Origin: JAAZKO01 sp964432115
GTDB lineage: Bacteria; Patescibacteriota; Microgenomatia; UBA1400; PJMF01
Reading direction: 5' to 3'
Length of the DNA stretch: 13,229 nucleotides
Assembly: GCA_964432115.1 (NCBI GenBank)
Contig: CAYSMC010000003.1
Coordinates: 1-13,229 of the forward strand
Below, one piece after another: positions 7,004-13,178 of the stretch; position 1 is the first letter of the stretch; each line of letters opens with the position of its first letter. The position numbers were made by a program, and so were the translations under genes. Under the pieces are notes generated by a model that ran no database searches, was not told the DNA's origin, and saw nothing but the letters and a program-made list of their open reading frames with translations.

Positions 7004-7156
7004 CTATTCAGCCATAGCTTGCACTGCAGCTAAATATTGATTCATCTCTTTTTCTACCTTTTCCCAATCACCATCAACCTCTCGAATTGCATTAAACAAT
7101 AACTCCATATCAATTAATAACTGGTCGTCAGTGACAATCATTCTTTGTTTTGCCAT
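7004..7156 (-). CDS. Small 50-aa protein, first gene of the operon
   Basis: A short frame on the minus strand encodes MAKQRMIVTDDQLLIDME at its start and ends YLAAVQAMAE followed by TAG. It is acidic and probably one or two amphipathic helices (LLIDMELLFNAIREVDGDW, then EKVEKEMNQYLAA), with no membrane segment. I recognise no family. Support for coding: an extended -10 promoter lies 8 nt upstream so that the ATG falls about 2 nt from the predicted transcription start, the composition is protein-like, and the next gene with a good ribosome binding site begins 23 nt after its stop. It could alternatively be a leader peptide, but nothing in it suggests attenuation. It is easy to miss because of its length. 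Confidence 0.65.
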   Translation of the reverse strand: MAKQRMIVTDDQLLIDMELLFNAIREVDGDWEKVEKEMNQYLAAVQAMAE

Positions 7157-7164
7157 AGACTTTC

Positions 7165-7173
7165 ATTATACCA
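7165..7173 (-). promoter_or_regulatory. Extended -10 promoter of the eight-gene operon
   Basis: On the minus strand it reads TGgTATAAT (TATAAT at 7165-7170, preceded by TGg), a perfect extended -10. The region 17 nt upstream gives TAGCTT, a poor -35. A start near 7158 is expected, which puts the ATG at 7156 within about 2 nt of the mRNA 5' end. Confidence 0.7.
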
Positions 7174-7182
7174 TTAGTCGAG

Positions 7183-7203
7183 AAAAAAAGCTAGTTAATA
7201 GCT
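7183..7203 (-). terminator. Possible weak terminator after rpsA
   Basis: AGCTA and TAGCT (7199-7203 and 7189-7193) form a 5-bp stem with a 5-nt loop, followed on the minus strand by a run of seven T residues. It lies about 50 nt after the rpsA stop and directly before the promoter of the next operon. The stem is short, so termination may be partial. Confidence 0.4.
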
Positions 7204-7253
7204 GAATTTTTTACTGAAATATCAATATATAATTAAAAAGAGTTTAATTGTAA

Positions 7254-8363
7254 CTATTTGTAAGCAATGGGTAAATCAGTTTGCACAATTGATAAACTTA
7301 TGCGACGTTGTTCGGGGACTACATTTTCGACATTTACAGTCACTTCGTCACCCACTTTTAATTCTCTACTAGCATCAAGTTTAGTTGAATGAATTAAACC
7401 ATCAACGCCTTTTTCAACATTGACAAAAACACCAAATGGTTCAACCCGAGTTACTTTACCAGTAAAAGTGGTACCAGCTGCATAACGTTCGGCCAAAGTA
7501 TTCCAAGGATCTTCTTCCAATTGTTTAATTGATAAATTTAATTTGTTGGTTCTTTCGTCAATACCCAGTACTTTAACTTTTACTCTATCTCCAACCTTAT
7601 GATAATCTCGAGGATGATTAACTTTTTCCCAAGAAATTTCCGAAATATGAATTAAACCTTCTACATAACCAGTACTACCTTTATCAGTTTTATCTTGAAC
7701 TGGCACTTCAACTGTCACAAACAAACCAAAATGCATTACTCCTGAAACTACTCCCTCATAAACTTCACCCTCTTTGACAGTTTCAACAGCCAAATCTTTT
7801 TGTGCTAATTCTTTGGCTTCACTAACATGGCGTTCAGAAAAAATTAAGCGATTTTTTTCTCGATCAACTTCAATGGCTTTAACCTTAAAGGTTTCTCCCT
7901 TTAGGGAAGAAATTTTACCCATATATTGACGACCAAATTGACTAGACGGCACAAAACCACGCACGCCATTAACTAGAACAATCAGTCCACCGCGATTTAA
8001 TTCGATACCTTTAGCTTCTACATCAAGATCTTTATCGAGCGCTTCTTCAAAATATTCCCATTTGGCATCGGAAGCTGCACCTTTCAGAGACAATAAAACT
8101 TGACCATTATCGTAATCTGTAGAAATAACAATACCTTTGATTTCGTCACCAACCTTGAGATCTTTAATAAAATCATTGGCAAATTCAAATTCTTTATCCG
8201 CGACATAGGCTTCGGTTTTAGCTCCTAAATCGACTACTAAATTTTTTTTATTTTTTTCTGTAATGACACCCGTAATCGTATCTCCTTTTTGGGGAACAAC
8301 TAACTTATCGGCGTTAGCTTTTAAAAGATCCTCCATTGTCATTTTCTTCGTACTCTTAGCCAT
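7254..8363 (-). CDS. rpsA: 30S ribosomal protein S1, four S1 domains
   Basis: From the chosen ATG the protein has 369 aa and four OB-fold S1 repeats at about 25-94, 110-178, 198-281 and 297-360. Typical S1 landmarks are GDTITGVITEKNKKNLVVDLG in the first, GGLIVLVNGVRGFVPSSQ in the second, GVMHFGLFVTV and GLIHISEISW in the third and VEPFGVFVNVEKGVDGLIH in the fourth. The GF-P-S pattern of repeat 2 and the four-repeat length are typical of bacteria with a short S1; E. coli has six. S1 helps mRNA bind the 30S subunit. A GTG start 14 codons upstream is open but lies inside the promoter; AAAGGAA at 8374-8380 supports the ATG at 8363. The gene is divergent from pgk. Confidence 0.93.
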   Translation of the reverse strand: MAKSTKKMTMEDLLKANADKLVVPQKGDTITGVITEKNKKNLVVDLGAKTEAYVADKEFEFANDFIKDLKVGDEIKGIVISTDYDNGQVLLSLKGAASDAKWEYFEEALDKDLDVEAKGIELNRGGLIVLVNGVRGFVPSSQFGRQYMGKISSLKGETFKVKAIEVDREKNRLIFSERHVSEAKELAQKDLAVETVKEGEVYEGVVSGVMHFGLFVTVEVPVQDKTDKGSTGYVEGLIHISEISWEKVNHPRDYHKVGDRVKVKVLGIDERTNKLNLSIKQLEEDPWNTLAERYAAGTTFTGKVTRVEPFGVFVNVEKGVDGLIHSTKLDASRELKVGDEVTVNVENVVPEQRRISLSIVQTDLPIAYK

Positions 8364-8373
8364 ATCAAAATAG

Positions 8374-8380
8374 TTCCTTT
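8374..8380 (-). promoter_or_regulatory. Ribosome binding site deciding the rpsA start
   Basis: AAAGGAA on the minus strand, 10 nt from the ATG at 8363. The upstream GTG (8405) has no such site and would need a transcript starting upstream of the -10 box. Confidence 0.6.
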
Positions 8381-8395
8381 CTTTTTGATCTGTGT

Positions 8396-8404
8396 ATTGT
8401 AACA
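8396..8404 (-). promoter_or_regulatory. Extended -10 promoter of rpsA
   Basis: Minus strand TGtTACAAT (TACAAT at 8396-8401). No good -35 is seen 16-18 nt upstream, as is common for TGn promoters. A transcript starting near 8389 would have a leader of about 26 nt holding the ribosome binding site. Confidence 0.6.
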
Positions 8405-8415
8405 CAAGTCCCTAG

Positions 8416-8444
8416 TTGTTTCCTCTAGAAAAAGATGGCAAAAT
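8416..8444 (+). promoter_or_regulatory. Promoter of pgk
   Basis: TTGTTT (8416-8421), 17 nt, then CAAAAT (8439-8444) preceded by TGg at 8436-8438, giving an extended -10. The expected start is near 8451, so the ATG at 8452 would be at the very 5' end of the mRNA. The -35 starts 11 bp from the rpsA extended -10, so the two divergent polymerase sites overlap. Confidence 0.6.
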
Positions 8445-8451
8445 AGAGCGT

Positions 8452-9765
8452 ATGCTTAACTGTCCAAAAATCAAAGACATTAAAAACAAAAAAGTTTTAA
8501 TCAGAGTTGATTTTAATGTGCCACTTAAATTAGTGGCTGGTAAAGCTGGTAATAAAAACGCTGTGTGGCGTGTGGCAGATAGTGATCGTATTAGTAGCGC
8601 TCTGGAAACCATTAATTTTTTACTTGATCATCAAGCCAAAGTCATTCTTATTTCTCACCTTGGTCGAGCCAGTGGCAAAAAAAATCATGATTTGAGCTTG
8701 CTACCAGTCGCTAAATTTTTAAAAAACAATTTAGACTTACCAGTGGAATTTGTTAACGATTGTGTTGGTATTGAAGTAGCAGAAAAAACTAAAAAATTAG
8801 CCGGTGGTCAGGCTTTGTTATTAGAAAATTTACGTTTTTACCCCGGAGAAGAAAATAATGATTCAAACTTCACTAAGCAATTAATTAAAGATAGTGAAGC
8901 TGAAATTTATATTAATGAAGCTTTTAGTGCCAGTCATCGAGCTCATGCTAGTGTAGTTGGCTTAGCTAAACGCTTAACAAGTTTTGCCGGTTTTAATCTT
9001 AAGAGAGAAATTGAACATTTTAATAAAGCACTGGACAATATTAAACGGCCATTAGTTTTAGTCATGGGCGGAGCTAAAATCTCTGACAAAGTGGCAACCA
9101 TGAAAAACTTGTCTCGCTTAGCTGATGTTGTGTTAGTGGGAGGAGGCATTGCTAATGCCATGCTTAGAGCTGGAGGGATTGAGACTCATCGATCTTTTAT
9201 CGGGGCTGATGAAGAAAAAGAAGTAAAGGAAGTTAAAAAAATCCTCGACACAGCTAAAGAAATTTTAACTGAACATGCTACCGAAAGAATTTTATTTGAA
9301 AATGTTGGTAAAGATCGGAAAAATTTTCCCCTACCAAAAATAATTTTACCCATTGATGTTTTGGCTGGTAAAGATGTGAATGTAACAGTTAGTGAAAAAA
9401 TTACTTTACTGTCAGATGTGACTGATACTAATGATGATCGAGATATTAAATATTTAGATATTGGACCAGAAACGATTAGACTGTATCGATACATTTTGGA
9501 AGGAGCTAAAACTATAGTTTGGAATGGACCAATGGGAGTTTTTGAAAATCCAGTTTTTGCTCGTGGCAGTCGAGAGATTGCGCGCGCCATAGCGCGCGCC
9601 ACCCAACGTGGTGCCATTTCCTTAGTTGGTGGTGGTGAAAGCAATAGTGTTATTAACCGCACCGGACTTCACGATCAATTTACTCATATTTCTACTGCTG
9701 GTGGTGCTACACTAGAGTACTTAAGCGGAAAAGAGTTGCCAGGAATTAGAGTTTTAGAAAAATAA
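8452..9765 (+). CDS. pgk: Phosphoglycerate kinase
   Basis: PGK transfers the acyl phosphate of 1,3-bisphosphoglycerate to ADP, the first ATP-yielding step of lower glycolysis. From the ATG at 8452 the protein has 437 aa. Landmarks: RVDFNVP (18-24), ISHLGR (67-72), LLLENLRFYPGE, NEAFSASHRAHAS, GGAKISDK (206-213), DIGPET, VWNGPMGVFE (357-366), GGGES (393-397) and HISTAGGATLEYL (412-424). It is about 40 residues longer than typical PGKs, partly through an insertion after RVDFNVPL (about 25-42). Two acidic positions are Glu where most PGKs have Asp: NEAF for NDAF, and GGGES for GGGDT at the nucleotide end. Activity is still expected. A TTG 12 codons upstream is open but coincides with the -35 box, so I rejected it. 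The gene ends at a hairpin-plus-T terminator. Confidence 0.96.
   Translation: MLNCPKIKDIKNKKVLIRVDFNVPLKLVAGKAGNKNAVWRVADSDRISSALETINFLLDHQAKVILISHLGRASGKKNHDLSLLPVAKFLKNNLDLPVEFVNDCVGIEVAEKTKKLAGGQALLLENLRFYPGEENNDSNFTKQLIKDSEAEIYINEAFSASHRAHASVVGLAKRLTSFAGFNLKREIEHFNKALDNIKRPLVLVMGGAKISDKVATMKNLSRLADVVLVGGGIANAMLRAGGIETHRSFIGADEEKEVKEVKKILDTAKEILTEHATERILFENVGKDRKNFPLPKIILPIDVLAGKDVNVTVSEKITLLSDVTDTNDDRDIKYLDIGPETIRLYRYILEGAKTIVWNGPMGVFENPVFARGSREIARAIARATQRGAISLVGGGESNSVINRTGLHDQFTHISTAGGATLEYLSGKELPGIRVLEK
9580..9600 (+). repeat. GC-only repeat and hairpin inside pgk
   Basis: GCGCGCGCC occurs twice (9580-9588 and 9592-9600) around ATA. GCGCGCGC is self-complementary, so the copies also form an 8-bp all-GC stem with a CATA loop. 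It encodes ARA-I-ARA in frame, matching the family length, so no insertion is implied. The composition contrasts sharply with the AT-rich surroundings. Confidence 0.8.
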
Positions 9766-9776
9766 ATTTATTGTGC

Positions 9777-9807
9777 AATCTAATTGTTAATTTGATTAGA
9801 TTTTTTC
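9777..9807 (+). terminator. Terminator after pgk, possibly bidirectional
   Basis: AATCTAAT (9777-9784) pairs with ATTAGATT (9795-9802) around a 10-nt loop, and the right arm runs into a T-tract to 9806. It lies 11 nt after the pgk stop, between convergent genes. The stem is AT-rich but perfect. On the other strand the stem is followed only by mixed A/T sequence, so it should work mainly for pgk. Confidence 0.6.
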
Positions 9808-9815
9808 CCTGCTGC

Positions 9816-11951
9816 TTATTGATACAAAGCCTCAATTTTTTGAAGAACTGAATCTTGTTCTTCATTTTCAACTAAATTATATAAATGATCAATTAAATAC
9901 CATTTTGCTGATGGTTCTTGATTTAACATATCGACAATCAATTGTTCAAATTCTGTTAAGCGATTTTCCAAAAAAAGTTTTGTTGTTTGTTTTCTATACA
10001 ACAACATGTATGTATAAAAATCACCAACATATTGAGGAGAAAATTTTGAGAAATTGGGTAAAAATTGAGAAAAATTATCTAAATTTTCTTCATCTAAAAA
10101 TATTGCTCGTTCTGAAAAAAATACATAAGAATCAAAAAAATAAGCTTGGTGATAGAAATAAGCAGCATGTGACCAATCTTTTAATTTGTAGGCTTCCTGG
10201 GCCAAAGTAAAAACTTGCTTAGCTAATTCAACTCTTCGCCAATAATTAATAAAGTACTCATGATCAAAAAAATGATGTTTGTCAATTATTAAAATTAATT
10301 GATCTAATAATAATTTAGCATCTTCCAAATGCCAATTTTGCAAATTAATTGTTGATGCAAAACTCGCGGGATCTATTTCAGCCAAATCTAAATATAATTG
10401 CAATTCTAATTGCTGATCCAGTTTTTCGTCTAAATTTAAAAAACGCAACATAAAATCCGTGTCGTAGTGATATAGATCATACAAACTAGTGTAAGTTTCT
10501 ACCGTATCAATAGGGTCATTAAGAGAAATTTTTGCCAGTTTATTATAAAAAGGAGCATATTTTAACCATAATGCTGGTTTTTTTCTTTGCCATTTATTGG
10601 CCAAAATGCTAGTAACAAATAAAATCATACTAATCAACGTCAAAAAAAATATATAAAACTTCCATGATTTATCAATTTGTTGTTGAGTTTTTTTTACATT
10701 TTGATCTCTAAGAATCAGAGCTAAAAAAATTAGAGTTAGTAAAAATATCGCAAAAAAATGCCAATCAAAGTCAAACATAGCGTTAGTCAAAGAGCTAATA
10801 GCTCCGATAAATAAAAAATAATTAACAGACTTATTTATTTTTTTTAGTTTTAAGTAACTCTGGTAAAAAATGAGGATAATAAGATACATAAATAGTCCTC
10901 CCGCTATCACCCCCATTTCAGCTAAGTTATGCAAAAAAATATTATGAGCATAAGCACTATGCTGTTCATTGATTATGGGAAAACGACGAGCCACATGTTT
11001 AAAAGTATTTAAACCATAACCAAAAAGCGGATAGTTTTTGATGGTTAACCAGGCTTGTCGCCAATAGAAAAAACGACTATTGTCTGCGATCGATATACAT
11101 AGATCTTTTCGATAAATTTTTAGAAAACAATTCTTGTTAGCATTATTTGGCAATGGTAAAGATAGAAAAATAAAAATTAATGAAGTAAACAAAAATAGAA
11201 AAATTGAACTTTTAAATAGTGAATAAATAAATTTATTTCCACGTAAATTATAAAAAATATCTTTATTTAATAAAAAAATACTAAAAAATTGAGCTAGCGC
11301 TAACAATAATCCCCAACGAGATAGACTAATTAAAACTAAAAAATATGAAGATATTAATAACAAAAGATTTAAATAAAAACTCATATTTTTATTAAAAAGA
11401 TAGTTTTTTGTTTTTTTCAACAAGCTCCACCAGACTAAGGGTAAAATTAGAAGTAAAAAAGCCACATAATGATTGTGACCATAACTTCTTACCAATAAAT
11501 TCATACCTTGAAAAAGAATTCTAAAATTTCCGTTAATTACAAAGAATAAAACTAAAACATTTAACACTAGTGTCAACAATAATAGGTACTCGATAAAAAG
11601 TTCCTTTTTAAATAAGTTTTTATCAACTTTTAAAAACAACAAAAATATGGTGAAAGAAAACAAATAAAATAAATATTTTTCTATGCTTAAAGGTATATGG
11701 TGTGAGAAAAAACTGGCAATTAAAGAGAAAAATAAAAATAGCAAAGTAAATTGAGTTATTTTTGCAAATTTTGCTTGTTTTATTTTTTTTTCAAGACTTA
11801 CATTTTTTCTAATAAAAGAACTGTAAATTAACAAAAAAATTGACCACAGTGAAAATAAACAAAATTTAAATTCTGTCTCCATTAAAAAGAAAGATAATAG
11901 AAAAAATAGGAAGAAAATTGGATAAAATAATGCAGCTAGCAAGTTTCTCAT
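9816..11951 (-). CDS. Wzy_C/O-antigen ligase family membrane protein with C-terminal helical (TPR-like) domain
   Basis: The 711-aa protein has about eleven to twelve membrane segments in residues 1-450, then a soluble, mostly helical C-terminal region (about 455-711). The family signature is clear: SRWG (211-214), RFFYWRQAW (293-301), YPLFGYGLNTF (307-317), the large loop ending AHNIFLHNLAEMG (335-347) and DFDWH (394-398). In WaaL-type ligases conserved Arg and His residues of this loop are needed for glycan transfer; R293 and H336 are the natural candidates. Such enzymes transfer or polymerise lipid-linked glycans, either onto lipid A/another lipid, or onto proteins (PglL-like). Residues 584-610 fit one tetratricopeptide repeat. 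The acceptor cannot be told from sequence. It is divergent from a GT-C glycosyltransferase. Promoter candidate at 11981-12009; no Shine-Dalgarno. Confidence 0.85.
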   Translation of the reverse strand: MRNLLAALFYPIFFLFFLLSFFLMETEFKFCLFSLWSIFLLIYSSFIRKNVSLEKKIKQAKFAKITQFTLLFLFFSLIASFFSHHIPLSIEKYLFYLFSFTIFLLFLKVDKNLFKKELFIEYLLLLTLVLNVLVLFFVINGNFRILFQGMNLLVRSYGHNHYVAFLLLILPLVWWSLLKKTKNYLFNKNMSFYLNLLLLISSYFLVLISLSRWGLLLALAQFFSIFLLNKDIFYNLRGNKFIYSLFKSSIFLFLFTSLIFIFLSLPLPNNANKNCFLKIYRKDLCISIADNSRFFYWRQAWLTIKNYPLFGYGLNTFKHVARRFPIINEQHSAYAHNIFLHNLAEMGVIAGGLFMYLIILIFYQSYLKLKKINKSVNYFLFIGAISSLTNAMFDFDWHFFAIFLLTLIFLALILRDQNVKKTQQQIDKSWKFYIFFLTLISMILFVTSILANKWQRKKPALWLKYAPFYNKLAKISLNDPIDTVETYTSLYDLYHYDTDFMLRFLNLDEKLDQQLELQLYLDLAEIDPASFASTINLQNWHLEDAKLLLDQLILIIDKHHFFDHEYFINYWRRVELAKQVFTLAQEAYKLKDWSHAAYFYHQAYFFDSYVFFSERAIFLDEENLDNFSQFLPNFSKFSPQYVGDFYTYMLLYRKQTTKLFLENRLTEFEQLIVDMLNQEPSAKWYLIDHLYNLVENEEQDSVLQKIEALYQ

Positions 11952-11980
11952 ATCATTTTTTCACATCATTTCAGATATCT

Positions 11981-12009
11981 AGTATGGCTGATAAAAAAAG
12001 CGAATGCAA
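11981..12009 (-). promoter_or_regulatory. Promoter of the O-antigen-ligase-family gene
   Basis: On the minus strand TTGCAT (12004-12009), 17 nt, CATACT (11981-11986). The -35 hexamer and spacing are identical to those of the tRNA-Ala-23S promoter. The expected start near 11974 gives a leader of about 23 nt without a ribosome binding site. Confidence 0.5.
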
Positions 12010-12059
12010 ATAGGGTTTAAATAAACAAAATAATTAAGGAATTTTTATTTGATTTAGTT

Positions 12060-12065
12060 TAGAAT
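12060..12065 (+). promoter_or_regulatory. -10 box of the GT-C gene
   Basis: TAGAAT ends 6 nt before the ATG at 12072, so the expected +1 is the A of the start codon. No convincing -35 lies 16-18 nt upstream. AAGGAA near 12036-12041 is about 30 nt from the ATG, too far to be a ribosome binding site. Confidence 0.45.
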
Positions 12066-12071
12066 TGATTT

Positions 12072-13178
12072 ATGGTTATTTTGGTGTTTTTTGTACTAAG
12101 TTTATTTTTATTTGCAATTAATATTTCAGATTTAGCACTACCTTTCTATTGGGATACCGCTTGGTACTTAATTCCCATTAGTAAATTAATTCATGAAAAC
12201 GGCTTGTTAAGCTTTATTTTGTATCCAGGCAGTGATTATCCACACATTTTTTTATTACCATCTCTACTCAGTCTAGCTTTTTATTTTTCAGAACCACGGG
12301 CTACGATTGTTGTTCATATTATCGGCATTTTGTTATCAATTTTTTTTCTATTTGTTACCTACAAACTAGCAAAGACTTTTCTTGATAAAAGAACAGCAAT
12401 TTTAATATTGCTTCTTGTAGTTAGTAATCCAATTTTCCTCAGTCAAACCTTTTTAGTGTATTTTGAAATTATTGGTCTAGCTCTTCGACTATTGACTCTC
12501 AAATTTTTTCTTGAAAAGCGACCAAAAGCTTTTTTGATTACTAGTATATTGGCCATATTCACCAGAATCGATAATTTCATCTTTATCAGTTTTATGTGTT
12601 TAAGTATTTTTTTGGATCGAAAGCAAAAAATTAAAGAGAAAGTTTCTTTTTTAATCAAATATTATTTACCCTCTGCAATACTGACCTTTGCGTGGTTTTT
12701 GTCAAATAAAATAATCAATGGTTGGTGGTTCTATTCTCCACAAAGATATTTTGACGAAAAGCATTTACAATCTTTTATTAAGTCTCTACAAATAATATTT
12801 ATTTCTCAAGGAAGATGGACAATTACAATAGCAATTGTTGCTGGATTAATCATTTTGTTCTTACAAAAAAGATTAAAATTAATTTTTAATCGGAAGTTAT
12901 TAGTATTTTTCTTTGCCACTTTTCCAACACTAATGATGATTACCGTTTTAGGTTATGTTATAAACAGATATACTCTGCCACTAATAATTTTTAATTATTA
13001 TTTGCTGGTTATCATTTTAAATTCAATAAAAATAAAAAAACAGAAACTTCTAAAGATTGCACTAATTATACTTTTTTTAAGCATTATCCAGTTTAATAAC
13101 AAAAATAATTGTTTTGCTGTAAATCAAGAAGATTGCTTATTAGTAAAACAAGTTATTAGAAAAGATATTAATAAATAA
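12072..13178 (+). CDS. GT-C fold membrane glycosyltransferase (PMT/ArnT-like)
   Basis: The 368-aa protein has an N-terminal membrane helix (about 2-18), then an external loop FYWDTAWYLIPISKLIHENG (25-44) that carries the acidic residue (D28) expected in the first loop of GT-C glycosyltransferases, and a YPHIFLLPSLLSL segment (56-68). Further hydrophobic helices follow, with NRYTLPL (298-304) near the C-terminus. This loop-1 acid, Y/H-P-H and RY-x-LP arrangement resembles the PMT_2/ArnT group, which uses polyprenyl-phosphate sugars outside the cytoplasmic membrane. The protein is shorter than typical members (about 500 aa) and has only one acidic residue where many have two, so the substrate is uncertain. 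The ATG lies at the expected transcription start. Its TAA stop overlaps the next ATG (TAATG), so it is translationally coupled to the following gene. Confidence 0.72.
   Translation: MVILVFFVLSLFLFAINISDLALPFYWDTAWYLIPISKLIHENGLLSFILYPGSDYPHIFLLPSLLSLAFYFSEPRATIVVHIIGILLSIFFLFVTYKLAKTFLDKRTAILILLLVVSNPIFLSQTFLVYFEIIGLALRLLTLKFFLEKRPKAFLITSILAIFTRIDNFIFISFMCLSIFLDRKQKIKEKVSFLIKYYLPSAILTFAWFLSNKIINGWWFYSPQRYFDEKHLQSFIKSLQIIFISQGRWTITIAIVAGLIILFLQKRLKLIFNRKLLVFFFATFPTLMMITVLGYVINRYTLPLIIFNYYLLVIILNSIKIKKQKLLKIALIILFLSIIQFNNKNNCFAVNQEDCLLVKQVIRKDINK

Noticed and set aside
8364..8405. GTG start for rpsA, 14 codons upstream.
   Set aside because: It overlaps the extended -10 box; the ATG at 8363 has a ribosome binding site and gives a normal S1 N-terminus (MAKSTKKMTMEDLL).
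8416..8451. TTG start for pgk, 12 codons upstream.
   Set aside because: The TTG is the -35 box and the extra residues do not fit the PGK N-terminus, which begins just before KIKDIKNKKVLIRVDFNVP.
8943..9662. Long open frames antisense to pgk (minus strand, 72 and 158 codons).
   Set aside because: They lie wholly within a strongly conserved enzyme gene and their products have no recognisable feature; they reflect codon bias of the sense strand.
9905..10210. 101-codon frame on the plus strand.
   Set aside because: Antisense to the C-terminal domain of the glycan ligase, with no promoter, ribosome site or protein-like composition.
12443..12658. 71-codon minus-strand frame.
   Set aside because: Antisense to the GT-C gene; basic low-complexity product without support.
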